From positions 1-16,220 of the forward strand of contig WRHT01000011.1 of NCBI GenBank assembly GCA_009783115.1: DNA of 16,220 nt. Direction: 5' to 3'. The notes under the pieces were generated by a model, which saw only the letters and a program-made list of their open reading frames with translations, was not told where the DNA came from and made no database searches. The stretch comes from Desulfovibrionaceae bacterium (GTDB taxonomy: Bacteria > Desulfobacterota > Desulfovibrionia > Desulfovibrionales > Desulfovibrionaceae). Both the position numbers and the translations under genes were made by a program. This document shows, in pieces, positions 1 through 5,844 of this stretch; the stretch's first letter is position 1; each line of letters opens with the position of its first letter.

Positions 1-138
1 CTGGTGCCGTCCCACCACAATGGTGTTGTGGTTACGCCAGAGGAGCAGGCAGTCCTCTTCCGGGCCGCGCCTGAAGATATATTCCTCGGTGGCCAGGTTC
101 AGCCCGGGATCATGGCCTGGAAGGCGCAGGATGTTCAT
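1..138 (-). CDS. lplA: Lipoate-protein ligase A, N-terminal fragment (cut by window edge)
   Basis: The first 46 codons of a gene that runs off the left edge. Enzymes of this family activate free lipoate with ATP and attach it to a lysine of lipoyl domains such as GcvH or E2 subunits in the cytoplasm. The visible part has the family's N-terminal hallmarks: NLATEEYIF at residues 14-22, LLLWRN at 31-36, and TIVVGRHQ at 39-46, which matches the substrate-pocket segment usually written as TVVIGRxQN. The ATG at 138 overlaps the lpd stop as ATGA, and there is no clear Shine-Dalgarno sequence, so translation is probably coupled to lpd. The RRxxGGG motif lies outside the window. The partnership with a lipoamide-using enzyme supports the call. 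Confidence 0.82.
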   Translation of the reverse strand, partial: MNILRLPGHDPGLNLATEEYIFRRGPEEDCLLLWRNHNTIVVGRHQ

Positions 139-1517
139 TTGTTGAGGATGTGGATGGCCCGCCGGTCGACGGCCAGGGCCGCTTCCCTGAAGGCTTCGGC
201 CAGGGTGGGGTGGGCGTGGACGGTTCTTATGACATCCTGGACTGTGGCCTTCATTTCTATGGCCAGGGCCGCTTCGGCGATGAGGTCCGTGGCCCTGGGG
301 CCGACGATATGCGCCCCCAGGATTTCCTTGCGCTCCCGCCCGGCGATGATTTTGATGAACCCCTTGCCGCGGTTCATGATCAGGGCCTTGCCGTTGGCCA
401 GGAGGGGGAATTTGCCGGTTACGTAGTCCAGCCCCCGTATTTTGGCCTCCTCCTCGGTCAGGCCGGCCCCGGCGCATTCGGGGCTGGTGTATAAGCAGGA
501 AGGGATGGAGGCCGGGTTGAAATGCACGCTCTCCCCCATGGCGTTTTCCGCGGCGATTTCCCCCTGGACCGAGGCCGCGTGGGCCAGCATGCTCAGGCCG
601 TTGCAGTCGCCGATGGCATAGACTCCCGGCAGGCTGGTCTCCAGGCGGCTGTTGACGAGGATGCCCCCGCGCTCTTGCCGGATCCCCGCCTCTTCCAGGT
701 TCAGGGACGCGGTGTTGGGCTTGCGGCCAACACAGATGAGCGCCTTGTCCACGGAAAATTCCCAGGCTCCCTGGGCGCTTTCCACCCGCGCCACGGCCTT
801 GCCCTCCTGTTTCCGGATGCCGGTCACCCTGGACGCGGTAAAAATCCGCACCCCTTTTTTGCCCAGGTCGGCGCGCACGCTTTTGGCGATATCCCCATCC
901 AGCATGGGCAGTATATCTTCGAGCATTTCCACCACGATCACCTGGCTGCCCAGGGCGTTATACAGGGTGGCCATTTCCATGCCGATGATCCCGCCGCCCA
1001 GGATCAGCAGGGATTCAGGCACGGCGCCGAGGTTGAGGGCTCCGGCGCTGTCCAGGCAGGGCGGCAGATCCGCCCCCGGAACGGGGGGCAGGACCGGCAG
1101 GGAGCCGGTAGCCAGGATGATCCTGTCAAAATCCAGTTCCCGCTCCCCTTCCGCGTCCCGCAGGCGGATGCGCCTGCCTCCGGCCAGGGAGGCGGATGCG
1201 GAAATGATCCGCACCTTGTTGGCGGACAGGAGGCCGGCCACCCCGCGGACCAGGCGTTTCACCACCCCGGCCTTGTATTCCTGGGCCTTGGCGAAATCCA
1301 TCCGCGCCTCGGCCATGACCCCGCAATGCGCTCCTTCCCTGGCCTCGGTATAGAGCGAGGCCGAACGCAGCAGGGCCTTGGTGGGGATACAGCCTGAATT
1401 CAGGCAGACCCCGCCCAGTTTATCCTGTTCCACCAAGGTGGCCTCCGCCCCGAGCTGCGCCGCGCGAATGGCCGCCACGTAACCGCCGGGTCCGCCGCCG
1501 ATAATCGCTATTTTCAT
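135..1517 (-). CDS. lpd: Dihydrolipoyl dehydrogenase (E3 / L-protein)
   Basis: A 460-aa FAD-dependent disulfide oxidoreductase, which reoxidises dihydrolipoamide on 2-oxoacid dehydrogenase complexes or the glycine cleavage system using NAD+. The N-terminal FAD fold shows GGGPGGY at 7-13. The redox-active disulfide is in GGVCLNSGCIPTK (C38 and C43). A second dinucleotide fold starts with GGGIIG at 174-179. AIGDCNG at 301-307 is the second FAD contact, and HAHPTLAE (H434, H436, E441) carries the catalytic His-Glu pair. Length is normal for the family. The ATG at 1517 overlaps the upstream dctP stop as ATGA, with AGGA seven bases upstream. No E1, E2 or gcv genes are visible, so the complex it serves is unknown; the adjacent lplA supports a lipoate role. 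Mercuric or glutathione reductase is unlikely given the neighbour and the C-terminus. Confidence 0.93.
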   Translation of the reverse strand: MKIAIIGGGPGGYVAAIRAAQLGAEATLVEQDKLGGVCLNSGCIPTKALLRSASLYTEAREGAHCGVMAEARMDFAKAQEYKAGVVKRLVRGVAGLLSANKVRIISASASLAGGRRIRLRDAEGERELDFDRIILATGSLPVLPPVPGADLPPCLDSAGALNLGAVPESLLILGGGIIGMEMATLYNALGSQVIVVEMLEDILPMLDGDIAKSVRADLGKKGVRIFTASRVTGIRKQEGKAVARVESAQGAWEFSVDKALICVGRKPNTASLNLEEAGIRQERGGILVNSRLETSLPGVYAIGDCNGLSMLAHAASVQGEIAAENAMGESVHFNPASIPSCLYTSPECAGAGLTEEEAKIRGLDYVTGKFPLLANGKALIMNRGKGFIKIIAGRERKEILGAHIVGPRATDLIAEAALAIEMKATVQDVIRTVHAHPTLAEAFREAALAVDRRAIHILNK

Positions 1518-2602
1518 GGGTTATTCCTGGCCGAGGCCATGTCTTTGCGGGCCAGCCCGATCAGTTCCGCGCCGATCCTGCCGGTCCAGGCATCGACCAC
1601 CGGCTTGGTGGCCCTGACAAACAGGCCGGTTTCCTCGTAAGTAAGTTCGGTAACGGTCACCCCTTCTCCGGCCAGGGTGGCCTTCCAGTCCGCGGAATAA
1701 GGCCCTGTGCCCAAAGCTTTGAGCAGGGCGGCGTTTCGGCCGCCGTCGTTTTCATCCAGGCCGGCCCGTCCCAGGGCGATCTGGAAGGCGGCGGCCTCTC
1801 CGGCGGCCTTGGCGATCAGCTCCTGATCCGCTGGACTGAAAGATTCCCAGATTTCACGGTTGGCGGCGAATATGGTGGGATCGGCCACATAGTGCCAGTT
1901 GGTCAGGTGCTTGTGGTAATCGGTCACCTTGAGAGGGAAGAAGGTCAGGATGGGGTTTTCTTCCCCGTCAATCATCCCTTCCCGGATCGCCGTCATGGTT
2001 TCGGACCAGGGCACGGCAATGGGGTTGGCCCCCAGGGCTTTGAAGGTGTCAATGAACAGGGGGATGCCGACCACGCGGATTTTCATGCCCTCGAGGTCGG
2101 CCGGGGTGCGGATGTCCTTTCTGGCATTGGTCAGTTCCCGAAAGCCGTTTTCGCCGAAGCAGATGAACTTGACGCCCCTGCTCTCCAGGATTTCGGCGAT
2201 TTTCTTGCCGGCCTTGCCGTTGGTTATGGCGTCCAGGGCCTTGTAGCGGTCAGGTTCGCCGGAAATGAAGAAAGGCAGGGCAAAGAGGTTCAGTTCGACG
2301 ATTTGCGGCGAATAGTTGATGGTGGACTGGACGGCGAAATCAGCGGTTCCGTTGCGCAGCAGCCTGAAGGAGTTGGTCTGCTTGCCGGCGGCCAGTTGGG
2401 AATCCGGATAAACCTGGATATTGATCCGGCCGGCGCTCCGCTTTTTAACCAAGTCCGCGAAGTACACGGCCCCTTCTCCCCAGGCGGTGTTCAGGCCGGG
2501 CACGATGTCCAGCTTGTACTCTGTTTTATAGGCGGCCAGGGCCGGGCCGCCGGGCAACGCCGCCAGGAAAATGCTTATCAGGGCCAGAACCGGCCTTCCC
2601 AT
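1514..2602 (-). CDS. TRAP transporter periplasmic solute-binding protein, DctP family
   Basis: A 362-aa exported receptor that would bind a small, usually carboxylate, ligand and deliver it to a DctQM-type membrane symporter. Residues 1-23 form a signal peptide ending ALA, with likely cleavage near 23/24. Family landmarks are GFRELTN at 153-159, the ligand-carboxylate arginine in GMKIRV (R176), GANPIAVPWSE at 191-201, and EGMIDGEENP at 208-217. A segment around 282-315 looks longer than in a typical DctP protein and may be an insertion. No dctQ or dctM gene is in the window: lpd and lplA follow directly, so the membrane partner is either beyond the left edge or encoded elsewhere. GGAG sits six bases before the ATG, and a sigma-70-type promoter lies just upstream. 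The ligand cannot be read from sequence; the operon context makes lipoate or another short-chain acid a hypothesis only. Confidence 0.9.
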   Translation of the reverse strand: MGRPVLALISIFLAALPGGPALAAYKTEYKLDIVPGLNTAWGEGAVYFADLVKKRSAGRINIQVYPDSQLAAGKQTNSFRLLRNGTADFAVQSTINYSPQIVELNLFALPFFISGEPDRYKALDAITNGKAGKKIAEILESRGVKFICFGENGFRELTNARKDIRTPADLEGMKIRVVGIPLFIDTFKALGANPIAVPWSETMTAIREGMIDGEENPILTFFPLKVTDYHKHLTNWHYVADPTIFAANREIWESFSPADQELIAKAAGEAAAFQIALGRAGLDENDGGRNAALLKALGTGPYSADWKATLAGEGVTVTELTYEETGLFVRATKPVVDAWTGRIGAELIGLARKDMASARNNP

Positions 2603-2623
2603 GCTTTTCTCCGTGTAATTTAT

Positions 2624-2652
2624 AATATATCCGAGCCCAATCCGGATTTCAA
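2624..2652 (-). promoter_or_regulatory. Sigma-70-type promoter for dctP-lpd-lplA
   Basis: On the minus strand a -35 box TTGAAA (2652-2647) and a -10 box TATATT (2629-2624) are separated by exactly 17 bases. The predicted transcript start is near 2617, about 15 bases ahead of the dctP ATG, with the GGAG ribosome site at its 5' end. The overlapping TATAAA could serve as an alternative -10. No operator is obvious. Confidence 0.6.
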
Positions 2653-2663
2653 GGCAACGGCAA

Positions 2664-2677
2664 GGAAAATATCTTGC
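2664..2677 (+). promoter_or_regulatory. Weak sigma-54-like element before the rod-type gene
   Basis: GG at 2664-2665 and TTGC at 2674-2677 have the sigma-54 spacing (first G of GG to G of GC is 12 bases), but the rest of the -24 half is poor (GGAAAA instead of GGCACG). A start near 2689 would leave a leader of about 31 bases before the ATG at 2720. A competing sigma-70 reading is TTGCGA, 18 bases, then TAAACT ending at 2703, but this would start inside the ribosome site. Confidence 0.22.
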
Positions 2678-2719
2678 GATCCGTGGAGCTTTGGAGTTAA
2701 ACTATGAATGGAGGTCGTT

Positions 2720-3151
2720 ATGGCCCTCATTTTAAGCAGCGCGGTCTCCGCCCTGGACTCCTTCGGGGTGGGGATGCGGGTCGTCACCCACAATGTGGCG
2801 AATATCAGCACGGAAGGCTTTCGTTCGTCCAGGGCGCGCTATGGGGATAACCCGGATTACGGGGGTGTGCGGGTGGAGGAAATCCGCCGGATTCCCATAG
2901 TCGGCAGACAGGATACGGAGATGGCGCGGATGCGGATCTCCGCGCGGGACGCGGTTGAGGCCGCGGCCGAGGCCGCGGCGCAAAACCGCCTGGAGGAATA
3001 CCGGGCGATCGAAGCCAAGGCGGCCGACGACATGCAGATCGAACGGGAACTGACCGAGGCCATCATTACGGAACGGGCCTATGAAGCCAACCTGGCCATG
3101 GTGCGCGTCTATGACGACATGCTGGGCACGCTGATCGATATCGCGGTCTGA
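2720..3151 (+). CDS. Orphan short flagellar basal-body rod-type protein (FlgB/FlgC-like)
   Basis: A 143-aa protein with the two ends of the flagellar rod/hook family and an unusual middle. The N-terminal rod helix includes HNVANISTEGFR at 24-35, the family's N-terminal signature (compare NNIANxxTxGF). The C-terminal rod helix is ERAYEANLAMVRVYDDML followed by GTLIDI, like FlgC and FlgG tails. Between them is a short stretch around GGVRVEEI, then an Ala/Glu-rich helix (about 75-105). The usual FlgC motif around NPLAD and GYV is missing. The start is placed at 2720 because GGAGG (2710-2714) sits five bases upstream; the in-frame ATG at 2708 would lie upstream of that site. It stands alone rather than in a flgBC-fliE operon and converges on the putative chaperone pair. 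It could be a specialised rod or adaptor subunit, or a diverged paralogue. Confidence 0.62.
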   Translation: MALILSSAVSALDSFGVGMRVVTHNVANISTEGFRSSRARYGDNPDYGGVRVEEIRRIPIVGRQDTEMARMRISARDAVEAAAEAAAQNRLEEYRAIEAKAADDMQIERELTEAIITERAYEANLAMVRVYDDMLGTLIDIAV

Positions 3152-3165
3152 GCTTTCCCTGCGCG

Positions 3166-3519
3166 CTAGGAAAATTTTCTGAACATCCTGGGCTCGTTGC
3201 CGGAGCCTCCCAGCCCCGTGCGGCAATAGCCCAGAATTCCCCGCTGGTTTTTCTTGTCCTGGTTCAAAGCCGACCTGGTTTCGCCGATCAGGTGTTCGGC
3301 CCTCTGCTGCAGGCGGTGCTGCAAAGACTGCATGGCAGTCAGCTTGCAGGTCATGACAATCTGGTCGCAGCCGTCTTTTTCCAGCCAGGCGCGCTGGAGC
3401 AGTTCCGAGCGCGCCTTGGCGCTGTCTTCCAGCCCGTCCAGATCATCTTGATTCAGCAGAAGGAGCTCTTCTTCCGCAATGCGGATGGCTTCATCCAGAA
3501 ATCGGAGGCTGGGGTGCAT
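3166..3519 (-). CDS. Small helical protein, possible FlgN/FliT-like flagellar chaperone
   Basis: A 117-aa acidic, almost wholly helical protein. Residues 5-90 read as long amphipathic helices with Leu-rich heptads (for example EEELLLLNQDDLDGLE at 16-31 and a segment ending ARSELLQRAW). The tail has DKKNQRGILGYCRTG, which resembles the conserved end of FlgN- and FliT-type export chaperones, where an Asn-Arg-x-Leu-x-Gly-Tyr pattern is common. Those chaperones keep hook-associated or cap proteins unfolded in the cytoplasm until export. The ATG is two bases after the stop of the 201-aa gene, with GGCGG nearby, so the two form one transcription unit. It meets the rod-type gene tail to tail, 14 bases apart. 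The chaperone assignment rests on fold impression and context only; it may be an unrelated helical protein. Confidence 0.5.
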   Translation of the reverse strand: MHPSLRFLDEAIRIAEEELLLLNQDDLDGLEDSAKARSELLQRAWLEKDGCDQIVMTCKLTAMQSLQHRLQQRAEHLIGETRSALNQDKKNQRGILGYCRTGLGGSGNEPRMFRKFS

Positions 3520-3521
3520 AA

Positions 3522-4127
3522 TCAGGCCGCCTTGTATTCAGCGATGTCGCGGGCGAGGTTCCCCAGCACGCTGTTCCAGTTTTCGCAGATCGGCAGAAAT
3601 TCGTATTCGGCGAGATCCGCGAGCATGAACCAGTCTTCCTGCCGGGTCATTTCGGCCATTTCATCCAGGATTTCACTCATTTTTTCCGTCAGCGGGGAAA
3701 GCTCGTTGTCGCGGTTGATGGAAAATTCGCTGCGCAACAGGGCCACCACCCCGAGGAAATGCCGGGTCACATCAATGACGTCCGCCATCACTTCCAGGGA
3801 AGTGCCGATTTCGGCCTTGCGCAGAAGCTCGGCGGCCCGGGTGGCGCCGCTGGTCATCAGGGTGATGACCTTGTAAAGCTCGGTGGTGATGTCCGCGGCC
3901 ATTTCCTCCACGGATACGGTACGGATTTCCACCTTGCGGATGTCGGAGTTTTCAATGTCTTCAGACTGGTGGGGATAGAGTTCGCTGAAAGCTTCGTCGT
4001 TGACCAGCACATCGGTGACGATGCGGTTTTCCAGTTGATTTTCGGAAAAGGTCTGCACCAGAAGTTCTTCCAGGTTGGCGAAATTGCTTACCTGCAAAGC
4101 GCTTGTCCGGCCGTCGATAATGATCAT
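3522..4127 (-). CDS. Protein of unknown function, first gene of a sigma-54-type flagellar-like unit
   Basis: A 201-aa cytoplasmic protein; I do not recognise the family with confidence. There is no signal peptide or membrane segment. Residues 1-75 look like a small mixed alpha/beta domain: a strand MIIIDG, a helix NLEELLVQTFSE, a strand TDVLVND, then VEIRTVSVEEM. Residues 75-200 are acidic amphipathic helices (SVEEMAADITTELYKVITLM, then ATRAAELLRKAE), ending in a Trp-containing helix (WNSVLGNLARDIAEY). AAGGAGA precedes the ATG by about five bases. The gene is led by a near-consensus sigma-54 promoter and followed by the possible FlgN/FliT-like gene. In motile bacteria that arrangement suggests a flagellar assembly or regulatory role; this is inference. 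It could also belong to another RpoN-controlled process. Confidence 0.55.
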   Translation of the reverse strand: MIIIDGRTSALQVSNFANLEELLVQTFSENQLENRIVTDVLVNDEAFSELYPHQSEDIENSDIRKVEIRTVSVEEMAADITTELYKVITLMTSGATRAAELLRKAEIGTSLEVMADVIDVTRHFLGVVALLRSEFSINRDNELSPLTEKMSEILDEMAEMTRQEDWFMLADLAEYEFLPICENWNSVLGNLARDIAEYKAA

Positions 4128-4142
4128 AACAGTCTCCTTTGC

Positions 4143-4157
4143 TCCCCGGTCTGGGGA
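4143..4157 (-). other. Small hairpin in the leader of the 201-aa gene
   Basis: An inverted repeat TCCCC-GGTCT-GGGGA gives a 5-bp stem with a 5-base loop, about 15 bases before the ATG at 4127 and just upstream of the AAGGAGA site. There is no T-run, so it is not a terminator. It might protect the transcript's 5' end or modulate ribosome access. Confidence 0.3.
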
Positions 4158-4181
4158 TATTTTTCCTGGTGCAGACTGCTA

Positions 4182-4197
4182 TGCAAGTTGCGGGCCA
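4182..4197 (-). promoter_or_regulatory. Sigma-54 (RpoN) promoter
   Basis: Read on the minus strand the site is TGGCCCGCAACTTGCA. Compared with the RpoN consensus TGGCACGNNNNTTGCW it has a single mismatch (C for A in the -24 half), with the invariant GG and GC at correct spacing. The predicted start is near 4171, giving a leader of about 44 bases to the ATG at 4127. It lies in the 82-base gap right after the GT9 stop codon, facing the 201-aa gene. RpoN commonly drives middle and late flagellar genes and needs an enhancer-binding activator; no activator site is evident here. Confidence 0.65.
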
Positions 4198-4209
4198 AAT
4201 CTTTTTATT

Positions 4210-5844
4210 TTATGTAACCTTCTGTAATAACGATGAAATAAGGCTATGATACTGGGCCACGCAGTCGAGGGCCTGTTCCAGGTCCTCGCCATGTTCCTGG
4301 ATTTCCCCCTGCCAGAGCAGACTCAGGGAGGTCAGGCCGGGAGAAGCTTCAAAGGCCGCGGAGCACTTGCGCATGGCCTGGAGAAAGCCTTCTTGCAGTC
4401 TGGGCAGGGGTTTGCGGCGCAGCATCTGCCCCAGTTCCGCCAAAAGGGCGAATTGGGCCAGCAGGGCGGCCAGCTCGGCGGCCAGCTTGTCCCTTTCAGG
4501 CTGGGGCAACAGGCTTTTGCCGGTATCGGACAGTTGGAAATCCTTGCCGGTATCGCGGTCAAGAAATTGACGGAGGAAGCGGCGCTGTTCCCTGAACCAG
4601 ATGGTTCTGGGTTCGGTTTCATGTCCGGAGAGTGATTGCAGATCCATAAAACCGAAGCCGTCCACGCGGGTGGCCCAGACACGGGGGCGTTCCTGCCGCT
4701 GGTCAAAGTCCTCTCCGGCTTCTTCCGGCCATATGGCGGACTCTTGCATTTGGGGCCAGCGGCCTTCGCTCAGAAAGCCGGAGCATAGACGCAGAACCGT
4801 GGATGGCGGAATGGCCCGGCGGCAGCGCGAGTGGTGCGGGCAATCCGCGTCGAAGGCGCAGGGGTGGCAGGACAGGCCGGGTTCCAGGCAGCAGCTTTCC
4901 GCCCGGCAGGGGCCGGTATCCCAAGCTTGGGCCGTGGCCAGGAAGAGGCCGAGCACCGGGCGGTCCAGTCCGGCGGCCAGGTGCATGGTGCCGGTGTCGT
5001 TGCTGACCAGAAGGCTGGTTTCTTGCAGCGCCATGCCCAGTTCTTCCAGGCTGGTTTCGCCGGTGAGATCCAGGCTGGGGGCGCCGGCGAGCGCGGCATA
5101 GCGTACGGCCAGGGGCTTTTCTTCCGCGCTCCCAAGAAGCAGGGGGATCATCCGGCGCTGTTCCCATAGTCCTTGCCCAAGGGCGGCAAAGTATTCCACC
5201 GGCCAGCGGCGTCGTTCTTCGCTGGCTCCCAGTTGAAAGGCCACCAGTCCGGCGCCCTGGGCGCGAACATGTGTCAGGCGCTCTCTCAGGGCCGGCCCGA
5301 GATGGGCCTTTTCCGGCAGCCGCAGCCGGGTGTCTCCGGCCTCTCCTTGCGTCCGTCCGGCCACGGCCCGGAACATGTCCGCCACATTAAAGGGGCAGAC
5401 CGAACGCCGGCGGCTGGACCCCTGAAAAAAGGCGGCCCAGGGCGAGGCGGTGCCGAAACCGAATTCGTTCATTCCGAAGCCGGTGAGCGGGGCTTCTTCC
5501 GCCAGGAAGCGTCCCAGCAGGCGTCCGGAAACCGAGGGAGTGAGGTTGCAGACCAGATCCGGCTTGAAATCCCGCCGCAGTTCTTCCCGCCATTGCCATA
5601 AATCCGCGCCGGCTTCCAGCCAGTTCTCTTCCAGGCGTCCCAGGAAGGCGTCTTTGGGCAAAGGGCGGATCAGGGCGAGTTTGCGCAGGAATTTCGCTCC
5701 CGAGGCAAAGTTGTGCAGACAAACCAGCCCCACCGGGTTCTGTTTTTCCCCGGCGGGCAGGTTGAGGGAGGCCAGGGCGTTGATCGCCGCCTGGCTTTGC
5801 AGCAGGTCGCCGAAACGGGTCAGGTTGACGAGCAGTATATTCAA
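4210..5844 (-). CDS. Family 9 glycosyltransferase (heptosyltransferase-like) with C-terminal extension
   Basis: A 544-aa protein whose first ~350 residues are a GT-B fold of family GT9, the family of ADP-heptose:LPS heptosyltransferases. Landmarks are the N-terminal NLTRFGDLLQ (7-16), FQLGAS at 203-208, and the sugar-nucleotide segment SNDTGTMHLAAGLDRP at 281-296. A Cys-rich stretch follows (C313, C318, C319, C326, C329, C335, C341), possibly a metal site. Residues ~355-544 are an extension, mostly Leu/Glu-rich helices, that I cannot assign. The start is TTG at 5844, sharing bases with the stop of the lytic transglycosylase gene (TTGA), so translation is likely coupled. The probable role is transfer of heptose or a similar sugar to lipopolysaccharide or another envelope glycan on the cytoplasmic face. 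Donor and acceptor are not readable. Confidence 0.85.
   Translation of the reverse strand: MNILLVNLTRFGDLLQSQAAINALASLNLPAGEKQNPVGLVCLHNFASGAKFLRKLALIRPLPKDAFLGRLEENWLEAGADLWQWREELRRDFKPDLVCNLTPSVSGRLLGRFLAEEAPLTGFGMNEFGFGTASPWAAFFQGSSRRRSVCPFNVADMFRAVAGRTQGEAGDTRLRLPEKAHLGPALRERLTHVRAQGAGLVAFQLGASEERRRWPVEYFAALGQGLWEQRRMIPLLLGSAEEKPLAVRYAALAGAPSLDLTGETSLEELGMALQETSLLVSNDTGTMHLAAGLDRPVLGLFLATAQAWDTGPCRAESCCLEPGLSCHPCAFDADCPHHSRCRRAIPPSTVLRLCSGFLSEGRWPQMQESAIWPEEAGEDFDQRQERPRVWATRVDGFGFMDLQSLSGHETEPRTIWFREQRRFLRQFLDRDTGKDFQLSDTGKSLLPQPERDKLAAELAALLAQFALLAELGQMLRRKPLPRLQEGFLQAMRKCSAAFEASPGLTSLSLLWQGEIQEHGEDLEQALDCVAQYHSLISSLLQKVT

Noticed and set aside
522..1397. A long plus-strand open frame opposite lpd.
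   Set aside because: A shadow of the GC-rich lpd gene; His/Gln/Gly-rich translation without domains, while the minus strand has complete FAD/NAD motifs.
3152..3180. A possible bidirectional terminator between the rod-type gene and the 117-aa gene.
   Set aside because: The CCT/AGG arms around GCGCGC give only three or four pairs, and the following AAAATTTT is not a proper T-run.
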